From Anabaena subtropica FACHB-260 (GTDB taxonomy: Bacteria; Cyanobacteriota; Cyanobacteriia; Cyanobacteriales; Nostocaceae): a DNA stretch of 64,000 nucleotides. A program made the position numbers and the translations under genes. Of the stretch, positions 46,233 to 57,502 are shown one piece after another. The DNA lies in the NCBI RefSeq assembly GCF_014697105.1, contig NZ_JACJRF010000001.1, positions 1-64,000 on the forward strand, in the 5' to 3' direction. The notes beneath the pieces were generated by a model, which saw only the letters and a list, made by a program, of their open reading frames with translations, was not told the DNA's origin and did no database searches. How positions within the stretch are numbered: the first letter of the stretch is position 1; every line of letters starts with the position of its first letter.

Positions 46233-47579
46233 ATGAGCAACAAACCAAAAATAATCGTCTTAGATGATGACCCTACAGGTTCTCAAACAGTCCATAGCTG
46301 TTTGCTGCTGATGCGTTGGGATGTGGAAACTTTACGCACGGGGTTACGGGATGATTCACCGATTTTCTTTGTATTAACAAATACTAGAGCTTTACCACCG
46401 GAATCAGCCGCATCTGTGACTAGAGAAGTCTGCCAAAACTTGAAGGTAGCGCTGGCTGCTGAAGGTGTGAATGACTTTCTTATTGTCAGTCGTTCTGATT
46501 CTACCTTGCGTGGGCATTATCCCATCGAAACTGATGCGATCGCTCAAGAATTAGGGCCATTTGATGCTCATTTCCTGGTTCCTGCATTTTTTGTTGGCGA
46601 CACTCCCCACAGCGAGGGGGGACGCATCACCCGCGACAGCATACATTACTTAATTATCGATGGTGCTCCTACCCCAGTGCATGAAACTGAATTTGCTCGT
46701 GATTCAGTTTTCGCTTACCATCACAGCTACCTACCTAAGTATGTAGAAGAAAAAACCAAAGCCAGTATTAATGCGGAACTTGTAGAAAGATTTTTACTAG
46801 ATGACATTCGGACTGGTAGTTTAGAACGCTTACTCCAGCTTACAGGTAATCAGTGCGCTGTAGTGGACGGTGAAACTCAAGCGGATCTCAACCGCTTTGC
46901 TGTAGATGTATTAGCCGCCGCCAGTCAAGGTAAACGCTTTCTGTTCCGCAGTGCTGCTAGTATTTTAACTGCATTGGCTGCCCTACCTCCCCAACCCATC
47001 GCCGCCGAAAATATGGCTGAGTATGTGCGACAAGGTAAACCAGGGGCAGTTATCGTCGGTTCCCATGTCAAAAAAACGACACAGCAACTAGAAGCGCTGT
47101 TACAAGTTGCGGGAACGGTGGGAATCGAAGTTAATGTGTCACGGTTACTTGATAATCAGACAGATGCAGCTAATATACTGTTATCTGAAATCAAAACAAG
47201 TGTTGAGGAAGTACACAAATCTGGTAAAACACCAGTAGTTTATACTAGTCGTCAAGAACTCACATTTAGAGATGTAAAAACCCGGTTAGATTTTGGCATC
47301 AAAGTTTCCAGTTTATTAATGGATATTGTCCGTAATTTACCCCCTGACATTGGATTTCTCATCAGCAAGGGTGGAATTACTTCCAATGATGTATTGAGTA
47401 CTGGATTAGCTTTAACTTCTGCCCGATTACTTGGTCAAGTGTTACCTGGTTGTTCGATGGTGTTAACATCATCTAACCATCCTCAGTTTCCCGATTTACC
47501 AGTAGTATTATTTCCAGGGAACGTTGGTGATACTAATGCCTTGGGAAAAATTTATCAAAGATTAACTAAAAATACTTAA
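46233..47579 (+). CDS. Four-carbon acid sugar kinase family protein (DUF1537)
   Basis: 448 residues from the ATG at 46233; a TTG at 46224 would overlap the previous gene's stop. N-terminal motif VLDDDPTGSQT, then VSRSDSTLRGHYP, and the C-terminal block SKGGITSNDVLSTGL near residue 385, ending in FPGNVGD. These match the DUF1537/four-carbon acid sugar kinase family that phosphorylates threonate, erythronate or related acids. The physiological substrate here is unknown, and no sugar-acid catabolic genes are adjacent. Confidence 0.88.
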   Translation: MSNKPKIIVLDDDPTGSQTVHSCLLLMRWDVETLRTGLRDDSPIFFVLTNTRALPPESAASVTREVCQNLKVALAAEGVNDFLIVSRSDSTLRGHYPIETDAIAQELGPFDAHFLVPAFFVGDTPHSEGGRITRDSIHYLIIDGAPTPVHETEFARDSVFAYHHSYLPKYVEEKTKASINAELVERFLLDDIRTGSLERLLQLTGNQCAVVDGETQADLNRFAVDVLAAASQGKRFLFRSAASILTALAALPPQPIAAENMAEYVRQGKPGAVIVGSHVKKTTQQLEALLQVAGTVGIEVNVSRLLDNQTDAANILLSEIKTSVEEVHKSGKTPVVYTSRQELTFRDVKTRLDFGIKVSSLLMDIVRNLPPDIGFLISKGGITSNDVLSTGLALTSARLLGQVLPGCSMVLTSSNHPQFPDLPVVLFPGNVGDTNALGKIYQRLTKNT

Positions 47580-47659
47580 GTAAGGATGTTGTTGCAATTA
47601 GCAACTAGTTTAAGATTGGTAATTACCGGGTCTGTCCCTTGTCTTTTGGCTGGTACTCC

Positions 47660-48760
47660 ATGACTTCTGATTCTGCCATCCCCAATTTAGGGTCAAATTC
47701 TGCATTTTCGGATGCAGATTATAATTCTACCGTTGTCAACCCAGAGTCAAATTCTGCTCTTCCTGATGCAGAATCTAACTCTGTTATTCCTGATGCAGAG
47801 CTAAATTCTGTCCTTCAGTATTTAAAATCAAATTCTGAGGTCACTGAGGTCGAGTCCGATTCGCCAATGGTGGATGAGCAAGCAAATTCTGCCCCTAGTG
47901 ATATAAAGTTACACAATGCCGATTTGGATTTAGAACCCAATTCTCTGGTGACAGATGGAAACTCTGATTCTGGTTGGTTGAGTCTTAATGCTCCTGAGTC
48001 AGTAGCAGAGAATAAAAGCAAAAATAATATCCAAGTACAGTTGAAAACTGAAGCGGGGAAATTACTAGTAGTTTTACCTACAGAATTACAAGTACCTGCA
48101 ACAGAATTTACTTGGTCTGATATCTGGCAACAATTGAAGTTCCGTTTGAATGCAGGCGATCGCCTCCGTACTCGAAATACAAATGTACACTTAGTAGCCT
48201 ATGACCGCCTCCTAGATGGCAGACAACTGCAACAACTCGCAGAAACCTTCAGCGAAGTACAACTGCAACTCAAATCTGTCGCCACTAGTAGGAGACAAAC
48301 AGCGATCGCTGCTGTCACTTCCGGTTACTCTGTAGAACAATTACAGCCAGAAACCATCCTCAGTTCAGAACCAAAAGCAACTTCCACACCCCAAGCCGAC
48401 GCTCTTTATCTGGAGATGACCATCCGTTCTGGAGTAGAAATTCGTCATCCAGGTACAGTAATTTTATTGGGAGATATCAATCCAGGTGGTATCGTAGTGG
48501 CAGATGGCGATATTCTGGTGTGGGGTCGTCTGCGGGGAATCACTCATGCTGGGGCTGCGGGCAATCGTGATTGTCTAATCATGGCATTGCAAATGGAACC
48601 AACCCAATTGCGAATCGCTGATGCTGTAGCTAGAGCGCCAGAAAAAGCACCGATGCAGTTTGTTCCAGAAGTGGCACATATTACGCCCCAAGGAATCCGC
48701 ATCGTCAGAGCTAATGATTTTTCCAGAAACCAAATAACTAGGATCAATCAAGCACCATAA
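47660..48760 (+). CDS. minC: Septum site-determining protein MinC with repeat-rich N-terminus
   Basis: 366 residues from the ATG at 47660; an in-frame TTG lies upstream at 47639. The C-terminal MinC beta-helix is clear: IRSGVEIRHPGTVILLGDINPGG, ADGDILVWGRLRGITHAGAAGN. An N-terminal MinC-like domain (about 140-215) precedes it. Residues about 1-120 are low-complexity with repeated S-N-S/N-S-x-PDAE units. MinC, with MinD, blocks FtsZ assembly away from midcell. It is first in minC-minD-minE. Confidence 0.9.
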   Translation: MTSDSAIPNLGSNSAFSDADYNSTVVNPESNSALPDAESNSVIPDAELNSVLQYLKSNSEVTEVESDSPMVDEQANSAPSDIKLHNADLDLEPNSLVTDGNSDSGWLSLNAPESVAENKSKNNIQVQLKTEAGKLLVVLPTELQVPATEFTWSDIWQQLKFRLNAGDRLRTRNTNVHLVAYDRLLDGRQLQQLAETFSEVQLQLKSVATSRRQTAIAAVTSGYSVEQLQPETILSSEPKATSTPQADALYLEMTIRSGVEIRHPGTVILLGDINPGGIVVADGDILVWGRLRGITHAGAAGNRDCLIMALQMEPTQLRIADAVARAPEKAPMQFVPEVAHITPQGIRIVRANDFSRNQITRINQAP

Positions 48761-48803
48761 ATATTTAATATATTTCTTTAACCCTAATCCAGCGCTTTTT
48801 ATC

Positions 48804-49936
<1,133 letters not shown>

Positions 49937-50028
49937 AAATACAGTTTTTCATCATCTCTTAACGAGTTTGTCACTTGACACTACATCGTTAAATTATGCT
50001 GCTTAATAATTTATCAACAGCAATGGTT

Positions 50029-50538
50029 TTAGGTAATGCCCCGAAAACCATAATATATACACGCTAAACTACCAACTATATAAACAAACCAGGTCATAAA
50101 AAAACCAATCGCTCGTCCAGGAGAAGGGCCGTAAATTTGAATCACACCCCAAGCATGGGTAACACGAGCAATAGTCAGTATGGACGCAAGTAGCCACACC
50201 AACAAAGTCTGAGCCTGCATTAGTTCCAAGGCTAATATAAACAGCAATCCATGAGGTACATACTCAACAAAATTGCCGTAGGCGCGAACCTTGCGTTGCA
50301 GTAAGCCATCATCGCTTTTGGTATTAGTGATTAGTTTTTGAGTCGTAGTTTCAACCATAGCCGCCCAAGCATTAGGGCTGACCAGTGGATCTGGCTGTTT
50401 TGACACATCTTCTGACGATTCACCATGCCAAATTCTGGTTTTTGTCCGTTCCACTACCGCGATAGAGGAGAGAGCCAAGCCGGTAAGACCATTGATCCCA
50501 ATAAAAAGGGTAGATATGGGTATAGGGTTCTCAATCAT
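50029..50538 (-). CDS. MAPEG-family membrane protein
   Basis: 169 residues with four hydrophobic segments. The MAPEG signature is present: RAYGNFVEYVPHGLLFILALEL and RVTHAWGV. Eukaryotic members are glutathione-dependent transferases; bacterial ones are poorly known. It is convergent with minE and has no pathway neighbours. Confidence 0.85.
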   Translation of the reverse strand: MIENPIPISTLFIGINGLTGLALSSIAVVERTKTRIWHGESSEDVSKQPDPLVSPNAWAAMVETTTQKLITNTKSDDGLLQRKVRAYGNFVEYVPHGLLFILALELMQAQTLLVWLLASILTIARVTHAWGVIQIYGPSPGRAIGFFMTWFVYIVGSLACIYYGFRGIT

Positions 50539-50729
50539 TTCAATTCCTCACAATCTCTTCTGGAATCATACGATTATTAGCCTGTCATACCATTTTAGAT
50601 TTTTAGATTGGGAATGGCTCTCTTTGTTTGGGTTCTGGGAATCCATCTGTCGCACACCTCGACTCCTTTCGACTCTGCTCAAGGAAAGTCGCTCAGTAAC
50701 CATTTTTTTTCAAATTGGTATCACTTATG

Positions 50730-50775
50730 AAAAAAAATCCCGTCATCAACACTAGTGATAACGGGAGTTTTTCAT
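50730..50775 (-). terminator. Rho-independent terminator of the secreted-protein gene
   Basis: CCCGTCATCA and TGATAACGGG pair with one internal mismatch (50739-50765), and an A-run at 50730-50737 gives the T-run for the minus strand. It lies just beyond the stop of the gene ending at 50788. Confidence 0.8.
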
Positions 50776-50787
50776 ATTTTCTGCTCA

Positions 50788-52071
50788 TTAACGAGAAGCT
50801 ACTTGTGGCCCTGCCCAAACTTGTGTCAGCTTATCACCATAGGTAATTGGCTGATCTGCTTCTGTTGTAGTTCCTGTTTTCCCATCAATAGCCACTTTTA
50901 CCAAAGGCCAGTTTTCTTCGCCCATTTCACCAGCCCGGAAGATTACGTGATCGGGTTCGTTTTTACTCCAACCTAATAACACAGCAATTTTTTCATGGTC
51001 ATGAGCTGCTTGAGCCGGAGCAACTGTGTTGGTTTGATTGTTCTGCCGATCCCAAATAACCGCCTGATCCGTTGAATCCCCGGTGTTGAATATCCCTTCA
51101 AACTTACGTGCTAAAAAGCGATCGCTTTTTTCTGACCAACTCACTGGCACTAATACCCCTATTTTGCCATCACCATCAGCTGGTTCCGTTGATACTTCCT
51201 GTGTCTTTAATAAAGGGTCATTAGCAATGCTAGTGGCTGACATCACCCGCAATTTCTTGGTTTCCCTGTCTTCTACAAACAGAACGCTATTCACTTTGCT
51301 GTTGTGCATTTCGGGTTTAACTTCAATTTGTACCCGACTGTAAACAGCATACTTACCATCAGGAGAAACCACAGGTACACTACGGTAATAGCGCACTCCT
51401 GAACCACCTTTAGAACCAATGGCTTCTTGAGTTGCCAAAATCCATTTCCAGGGAATTGGATGAGGACTACCGATAGGATCTGTTTGTGCTTCTAGTCCCT
51501 CTTGGGGTTCCTCAACTGATATGTCTGGAGTGGATGTTGGTTGTGATGGTTTCAGACCTGATGCAACTTGATTAGTTACTAATGAGTGAGCCTCAGACAC
51601 TGCGTTCAAAATCACTTGGTCTTTTTCTTTAAGTGATTGCAAATCAGCATTCGTTGGTGTTTGACTCACAGGTAACTCTGTAATTGGTGCGAGTTCTACT
51701 GCTGCTAGAAGATTGTTTGAGTCAGAGTATTTTTTTGCTACCAAAGACTCTAGATTATCTGCTGGTAATATTTGTAGCTGCTCACTAAGTACAGTTTCTT
51801 GCGGTAACGTTTCCAGTTCTCTGGTTCTGGAGTTAATTTGACTTGCTGTTAAGACTTCTGCCAAATTTGGTTCACTAGTAGCAGCCGCTCCCTGTACTAC
51901 AGAATCAGGTGTCTCTTTTTCAGTAGTAGTTTTGGCGATGGGCTTTGATGGCTTCGCTGAACTAGAATGACCTGATGCTGCCACCAAGGGAGCAATCAAC
52001 ATGATAACAACAACATAATTGAGAAATGGTTGCACGCGGAACCATCCAGACAGCAAGAGGGGTTTAAGCAT
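50788..52071 (-). CDS. Secreted or anchored protein of unknown function with WD40/TolB-like end
   Basis: 427 residues. An N-terminal hydrophobic segment (LNYVVVIMLIAPLVAASG, about 17-34) looks like a signal or anchor. Residues 35-195 are polar, Ser/Thr/Pro/Gln-rich and probably unstructured. The C-terminal half (about 205-427) has beta-propeller-like strands, such as VVSPDGKYAVYSRVQ, VLFVEDRETKKLRVMSA and AVIWDRQNNQ, that recall TolB/WD40-like repeats. No specific family was recognised. Probably periplasmic. Confidence 0.7.
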   Translation of the reverse strand: MLKPLLLSGWFRVQPFLNYVVVIMLIAPLVAASGHSSSAKPSKPIAKTTTEKETPDSVVQGAAATSEPNLAEVLTASQINSRTRELETLPQETVLSEQLQILPADNLESLVAKKYSDSNNLLAAVELAPITELPVSQTPTNADLQSLKEKDQVILNAVSEAHSLVTNQVASGLKPSQPTSTPDISVEEPQEGLEAQTDPIGSPHPIPWKWILATQEAIGSKGGSGVRYYRSVPVVSPDGKYAVYSRVQIEVKPEMHNSKVNSVLFVEDRETKKLRVMSATSIANDPLLKTQEVSTEPADGDGKIGVLVPVSWSEKSDRFLARKFEGIFNTGDSTDQAVIWDRQNNQTNTVAPAQAAHDHEKIAVLLGWSKNEPDHVIFRAGEMGEENWPLVKVAIDGKTGTTTEADQPITYGDKLTQVWAGPQVASR

Positions 52072-52941
52072 GGGTGGACTCTCCAGAGGGGCGGTTGCTG
52101 TGTGAGGAGCAATATCTATTTGACTAAGGAAGCAGGCTGTTGATTACAGGTATAACAACAAACTCAAGGATTTAACTAGATTAAATAAAATTATTTTTTT
52201 AAATTTGCAGATTTTTACAAAAATACAGTTTCATTATTTACACCTTTTTATTCAATCTAATGGTTATTACCGAAAAATTGCCAACAAAAAACTACGGCAG
52301 ATTCACTACCTAGTTATTACCTAAAATAAAAATTTGCTGCTCTTAAGAGTCAACCACAATCGAAAAGCGATGTCGCCTAAAGAGCATTTAAGGGGTAACC
52401 TGAGCCATACATTCCTGATAGCCCAAAATGACACGCAATAGCCAGACTTTAGGGTTAGCGTGATTAACAGCTAGCTATAAAAAGCTCCTCTGTTGACATT
52501 CCGCTACAACAGTGCAGACCCTGATAATGGTTTATGTGAGGCGTTACTTTAAAAGTTGGGAAAGCTGACGCATAAGATATATTACTCAAAAAACAACCTT
52601 AGCATCTACCCTAAGGTAGAAATTGCTATTGAAGTTTTCAGAAACGCAACTAAAATCTTAGCTATGTAGCTGGGAAAATAGTCACGGATATTTAATTTGG
52701 TAGACGTAGCAATATCAATGAAGTTTACTAACCGCAGATACAGTTATTAGCTGTATAGCTGCTAGCTAACTTAGTTATAAGTTTACCAAGAAAATCTCAG
52801 TTTTGCCACCGTATATTTCATTATTAGTTGCTAATAAAAAGTGCATAGGGAGACAAGGATAAAAGTATGAGTGTCGGCACTCAGAACTTCAAAGAGACAA
52901 GATAGAGTAATTAATGACTATTGACTGTTGATCATTGACTA
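52072..52941. other. Long intergenic region between divergent genes
   Basis: About 870 bases, A/T-rich, with no credible ORF. It is long for a cyanobacterial intergenic region and could carry promoters, an antisense or small RNA, but no known RNA family was recognised. A short block of heptamer repeats (52912-52942) abuts fmt. Confidence 0.4.
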
Positions 52942-52942
52942 A
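52912..52942. repeat. Short STRR-type heptamer repeats at the start of fmt
   Basis: Diverged copies of TGACTAT/TGACTGT/TTGACTA run into the fmt start codon. Same type as the blocks upstream of proA and glmS. Confidence 0.65.
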
Positions 52943-53946
52943 TGAAAATTGTATTTTTTGGTACACCTGATTTTGCTGTTCCCACTTTAGAGAAATTGCT
53001 AAATAATGCAGATTTTGATGTTTTAGCAGTGATAACACAACCGGATAAACGCCGAGAACGTGGGAATAAATTAACACCTTCTCCAGTAAAAAATGTAGCG
53101 ATCGCTCACAATTTACCAGTATGGCAACCAGAACGGATCAAAAAAGATAAAGAAACCCTGACTAAACTCAAGCAATTAGATGCCGATGCGTTCGTTGTGG
53201 TTGCTTATGGACAAATCTTGTCCCAAAAAATTCTCGATATGCCAAAATTAGGTTCTGTAAACGTACATGGCTCAATTTTGCCCCAGTACAGAGGAGCCGC
53301 ACCCATTCAATGGTGTCTGTATAACGGAGAAAAAGAAACGGGGATCACCACCATGTTAATGGATGCAGGGATGGATACTGGAGCAATGCTACTTAAAGCA
53401 ACTATACCCATTGACTTACTCGATAATGCCGATGATTTAGCCCAGAGACTATCTGTAATTGGTGGGGATTTATTAATAGAAACCTTGCTGAAGCTACAGC
53501 GCCAGGAAATCCAACCAATCCCACAAGACAATGCCGCAGCTACTTACGCGTCTTTAATTCAAAAGCAAGATTACGCCTTAAATTGGTCAAGAAGCGCTCT
53601 GCAACTACACAATCAAATCAGAGGATTTTACCCGAATTGTACAGCTACCTTCCGGAATCAACCTCTGAAGATCACAGCCTCCCTTCCCCTTGGCGCTGTT
53701 TACAGTGAGGAGCTACCACCAGAATTACAAAAAATATCCCAAAAATTGCCTGATTTATCAAATATATCGGGTAGTCCAGGAGAAGTAGTAAGCATCACCA
53801 AGGGAGTTGGTGCGATCACTCAAACTGGTGAGGGACTGTTGCTGTTACGAGAGGTTCAACTATCTGGCAAACGTCCCCAGTCGGGATGGGATTTTGTCAA
53901 TGGTACTCGATTGACGGTGGGAGAAGTGCTAGGAAATGGGAACTAA
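52942..53946 (+). CDS. fmt: Methionyl-tRNA formyltransferase
   Basis: 334 residues. [19 protein letters not shown] at the start, the formyl-transferase catalytic region [16 protein letters not shown] (Asn/His pattern) and [17 protein letters not shown]. The C-terminal domain (about 208-334) binds tRNA. It formylates Met-tRNA for initiation using 10-formyl-THF. Length is normal. Confidence 0.95.
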   Translation: MKIVFFGTPDFAVPTLEKLLNNADFDVLAVITQPDKRRERGNKLTPSPVKNVAIAHNLPVWQPERIKKDKETLTKLKQLDADAFVVVAYGQILSQKILDMPKLGSVNVHGSILPQYRGAAPIQWCLYNGEKETGITTMLMDAGMDTGAMLLKATIPIDLLDNADDLAQRLSVIGGDLLIETLLKLQRQEIQPIPQDNAAATYASLIQKQDYALNWSRSALQLHNQIRGFYPNCTATFRNQPLKITASLPLGAVYSEELPPELQKISQKLPDLSNISGSPGEVVSITKGVGAITQTGEGLLLLREVQLSGKRPQSGWDFVNGTRLTVGEVLGNGN

Positions 53947-54011
53947 GCTTAATTCGTAATTCTTAATTACTATACCGTTAGCATTTCATGGATGGGAAAT
54001 GGGTGATTTGT

Positions 54012-54383
54012 TTAGGCTTGGGGATCAAGTTCTGAAGTTTCATAAGAACGACAGGAGTTACAAGGCCCGTGGGGATTTACGGCACAGCGAATGATTTCTG
54101 AGTGGGCATTGAATCTACAAGTGGCATCACCTACTACCCAACGCCCTGCTACTAAGGTTTTCTCTGCTGGTCTTTGAGCAGACTGGACGTAAAGGGCTAT
54201 GTTATACAAACGGTAACGCCCTGATTTAAATTGATATCTATGGCGGCGTTCTAAAACTGCGTAGGTTTTACCTTCAAAATCGAGGTAGTTTCCGGGTTGG
54301 GGTGTCCAGTCAAGTCGGACTTTACCGAGGGAGCGACGTGGATGCGTCAGAATCACCTCGGTTGGTAAAGAATCTGGCTCCAT
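54012..54383 (-). CDS. DUF6464-like small protein
   Basis: 123 residues. The C-terminus (GRWVVGDATCRFNAHSEIIRCAVNPHGPCNSCRSYE) matches, from memory, a conserved cyanobacterial family labelled DUF6464. Four Cys (C-x14-16-C...CNSC) may bind Zn or Fe-S. The N-terminal half shows beta strands around NYLDFEGKTYAVLERRHRYQ. It converges on fmt. The function is unknown. Confidence 0.65.
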   Translation of the reverse strand: MEPDSLPTEVILTHPRRSLGKVRLDWTPQPGNYLDFEGKTYAVLERRHRYQFKSGRYRLYNIALYVQSAQRPAEKTLVAGRWVVGDATCRFNAHSEIIRCAVNPHGPCNSCRSYETSELDPQA

Positions 54384-55147
<764 letters not shown>

Positions 55148-55275
55148 GGAATTGACTACCGATTCCTTTTTGTTCACCATTAAGTGTCTCGATAGCAAGC
55201 CTCTTTAGCTTTGTAGGGTGGGCGATCGCCCATCCTGCAACAATCATGAGAAATTTATAAAAATACCTAGTGGAC

Positions 55276-55301
55276 AAAGGAGCAGGTTGCTCCTTTTTTT
55301 T
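55276..55301 (+). terminator. Rho-independent terminator downstream of psaC
   Basis: A perfect 9-bp stem AAAGGAGCA / TGCTCCTTT with a 3-base loop, followed by a T-run. It sits 128 bases after psaC. Confidence 0.85.
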
Positions 55302-55308
55302 GCGGTAA

Positions 55309-55353
55309 AGTCAATAGTCAATAGTCCACAGTCCAAAGCAATGACCAATGACT
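55309..55353. repeat. Short STRR-type repeats upstream of glmS
   Basis: Tandem, diverging AGTCAAT/AGTCCAC/AGTCCAA and TGACCAA units. Same class as those at proA and fmt. Confidence 0.75.
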
Positions 55354-55394
55354 ATACTGGATTTAATTCTCCTGAACAAAGGGTGGTGTGAGCA

Positions 55395-57257
55395 ATGTGT
55401 GGCATCGTTGGGTATATTGGGACTCAAGCAGCGACCGAAATTTTATTGGCTGGGCTAGAAAAACTGGAATATCGCGGTTACGATTCCGCAGGCGTAGCTA
55501 CAGTTTGGGAAGGAGAGGTTAACTGTGTAAGAGCAAAGGGCAAACTACATAACCTCCGTTCTAAACTAGAACATCTGGCAACCCCTGCTCAAATTGGCAT
55601 TGGTCATACACGCTGGGCAACTCATGGTAAACCAGAGGAGTATAACGCCCATCCCCATTTAGATACGGCAATGCGAATCGCCGTTGTTCAAAATGGGATT
55701 GTGGAAAATTACCGCGAGTTACGCGAGGAACTGAAACACAAAGGACATAACTTCCGTTCTGAAACAGATACAGAAGTCATTCCCCACCTCATAGCCGAAT
55801 TCTTAAAAAACATCCCTGATTCGTCACCTTCTCCTTTTTTAGAGGCGATACGCCAAGCTGTTAACCACCTGCAAGGGGCATTTGCGATCGCCGTTATTTC
55901 GGCTGACTATCCCGACGAATTGATTGTTGTCCGCCAACAAGCACCATTGGTCATAGGATTTGGTCAAGGTGAGTTTTTCTGTGCGTCTGACACGCCAGCG
56001 ATCGTTGCCTATACACGCGCCGTCCTCCCCCTAGAAAATGGCGAAATTGCCCGCCTTACCCCTCTGGGTGTAGAGATTTATAATTTTGCTGGCGACAGGC
56101 TGAAAAAACAGCCCCGGATGCTGAACTTGAATCCCACAATGGTAGAGAAGCAGGGATTCAAACATTTTATGCTCAAAGAAATTTATGAGCAGCCAGGAGT
56201 AGTCAGAGCTAGTTTAGAAGCATACTTTGATCATGATACGGTCAGACTGGATTTACCAGATGAGTTTTACGCAGATTTATCACAGATTCATATTGTCGCT
56301 TGCGGTACGAGTTGGCACGCTGCCTTAGTAGGCAAATACTTACTTGAACAACTAGCAGGAATCTCCACTCAGGTACACTACGCCTCTGAGTATCGCTATG
56401 CACCATCACCCCTGACACCGAATACATTAATTATTGGTGTTACCCAATCAGGGGAAACTGCTGATACTTTAGCGGCTTTAGCAATGGAAAAAGAACGTCG
56501 CCAAGGGCAAGCACCCCAATATCAAGCACGACTCTTAGGCATTACCAATCGCCCAGAAAGTAGCCTCGGTTTGATGGTTTCTCATATTATCAATACCCTA
56601 GCAGGCATTGAAATTGGTGTAGCCGCGACCAAAACCTTTACCGCTCAACTGATGGCATTTTATGCCTTAGCCTTGGATTTAGCTAATCGCCGCCAGCTAT
56701 TAACACCAGAAAAATTAATAGAGATTATTCAAGGGTTGCGCCAGATTCCTCAAGCAATTGAGGACACTTTAGAACGTCAGGTTGAATTAACTGAACACTT
56801 AGCCCATGAATTTGCTGAAACCCAAGATTTCATCTTTTTAGGTAGAGGGATTAACTTCCCCATTGCTTTGGAAGGGGCATTGAAATTAAAAGAAATCAGC
56901 TATATTCACGCTGAAGGTTATCCGGCTGGGGAAATGAAACATGGCCCCATTGCTTTATTAGATGCCAAAGTGCCGGTAGTTGCGATCGCAGTTCCTGGTA
57001 GTGTGTATGAAAAGGTGATTTCCAATTCCCAAGAAGCCAAAGCCAGAGATTCCCGCTTAATTGGGATAACACCAGTCAACGATGGCGAAGCGGCAGAAAT
57101 ATTTAACGATTTGCTTCCTGTATCATCAGTGGATGAATTACTATCGCCCATCCTCACCGTAGTACCATTGCAATTATTGGCTTATCACATCGCCGCCCGT
57201 CGTGGTTTAGACGTTGATCAGCCCCGTAATCTTGCTAAAAGTGTGACTGTAGAATAG
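55395..57257 (+). CDS. glmS: Glutamine-fructose-6-phosphate aminotransferase (isomerizing)
   Basis: 620 residues. N-terminal glutaminase with Cys2 in MCGIVGYIG and HTRWATHGKP; two SIS sugar-isomerase domains (about 285-430 and 455-600) with CGTSWHAALVGKYL, GVTQSGETADTL and AEGYPAGEMKHGP. It makes glucosamine-6-phosphate for the cell wall. No glmS ribozyme-like leader is apparent in the upstream region. Downstream of psaC, a neighbourhood I recall from PCC 7120. Confidence 0.97.
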   Translation: MCGIVGYIGTQAATEILLAGLEKLEYRGYDSAGVATVWEGEVNCVRAKGKLHNLRSKLEHLATPAQIGIGHTRWATHGKPEEYNAHPHLDTAMRIAVVQNGIVENYRELREELKHKGHNFRSETDTEVIPHLIAEFLKNIPDSSPSPFLEAIRQAVNHLQGAFAIAVISADYPDELIVVRQQAPLVIGFGQGEFFCASDTPAIVAYTRAVLPLENGEIARLTPLGVEIYNFAGDRLKKQPRMLNLNPTMVEKQGFKHFMLKEIYEQPGVVRASLEAYFDHDTVRLDLPDEFYADLSQIHIVACGTSWHAALVGKYLLEQLAGISTQVHYASEYRYAPSPLTPNTLIIGVTQSGETADTLAALAMEKERRQGQAPQYQARLLGITNRPESSLGLMVSHIINTLAGIEIGVAATKTFTAQLMAFYALALDLANRRQLLTPEKLIEIIQGLRQIPQAIEDTLERQVELTEHLAHEFAETQDFIFLGRGINFPIALEGALKLKEISYIHAEGYPAGEMKHGPIALLDAKVPVVAIAVPGSVYEKVISNSQEAKARDSRLIGITPVNDGEAAEIFNDLLPVSSVDELLSPILTVVPLQLLAYHIAARRGLDVDQPRNLAKSVTVE

Positions 57258-57296
57258 TATAAAATTTACAACTTTATACTTAGGTATTCATGATAG

Positions 57297-57340
57297 AATA
57301 GCTTCTCAACAAGTATATTGTTTGCAGAAGCTATTTTTTA
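57297..57340 (+). terminator. Terminator of glmS
   Basis: A 10-bp inverted repeat AATAGCTTCT / AGAAGCTATT with a 19-base loop, followed by a T-run at 57334-57339. It lies 40 bases after glmS. Confidence 0.75.
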
Positions 57341-57502
57341 TGCACAACTATTATAAGTATATACATATTACTGAGTTCATAGTGAACAGTTGAATTGTCA
57401 GTTTAAAGAACTTAAATGTATATTTTACAAATACGTATGCTGCAAACAAGCTTGTACTGTTTGATCCGATAACATCCAAAGTTAATTACATCTACCAAGA
57501 TT

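Noticed and set aside
55354-55394. glmS ribozyme
   Set aside because: The upstream region is short and shows STRR repeats and a terminator, with no sign of the ribozyme core; such ribozymes are known mainly from Gram-positive bacteria.
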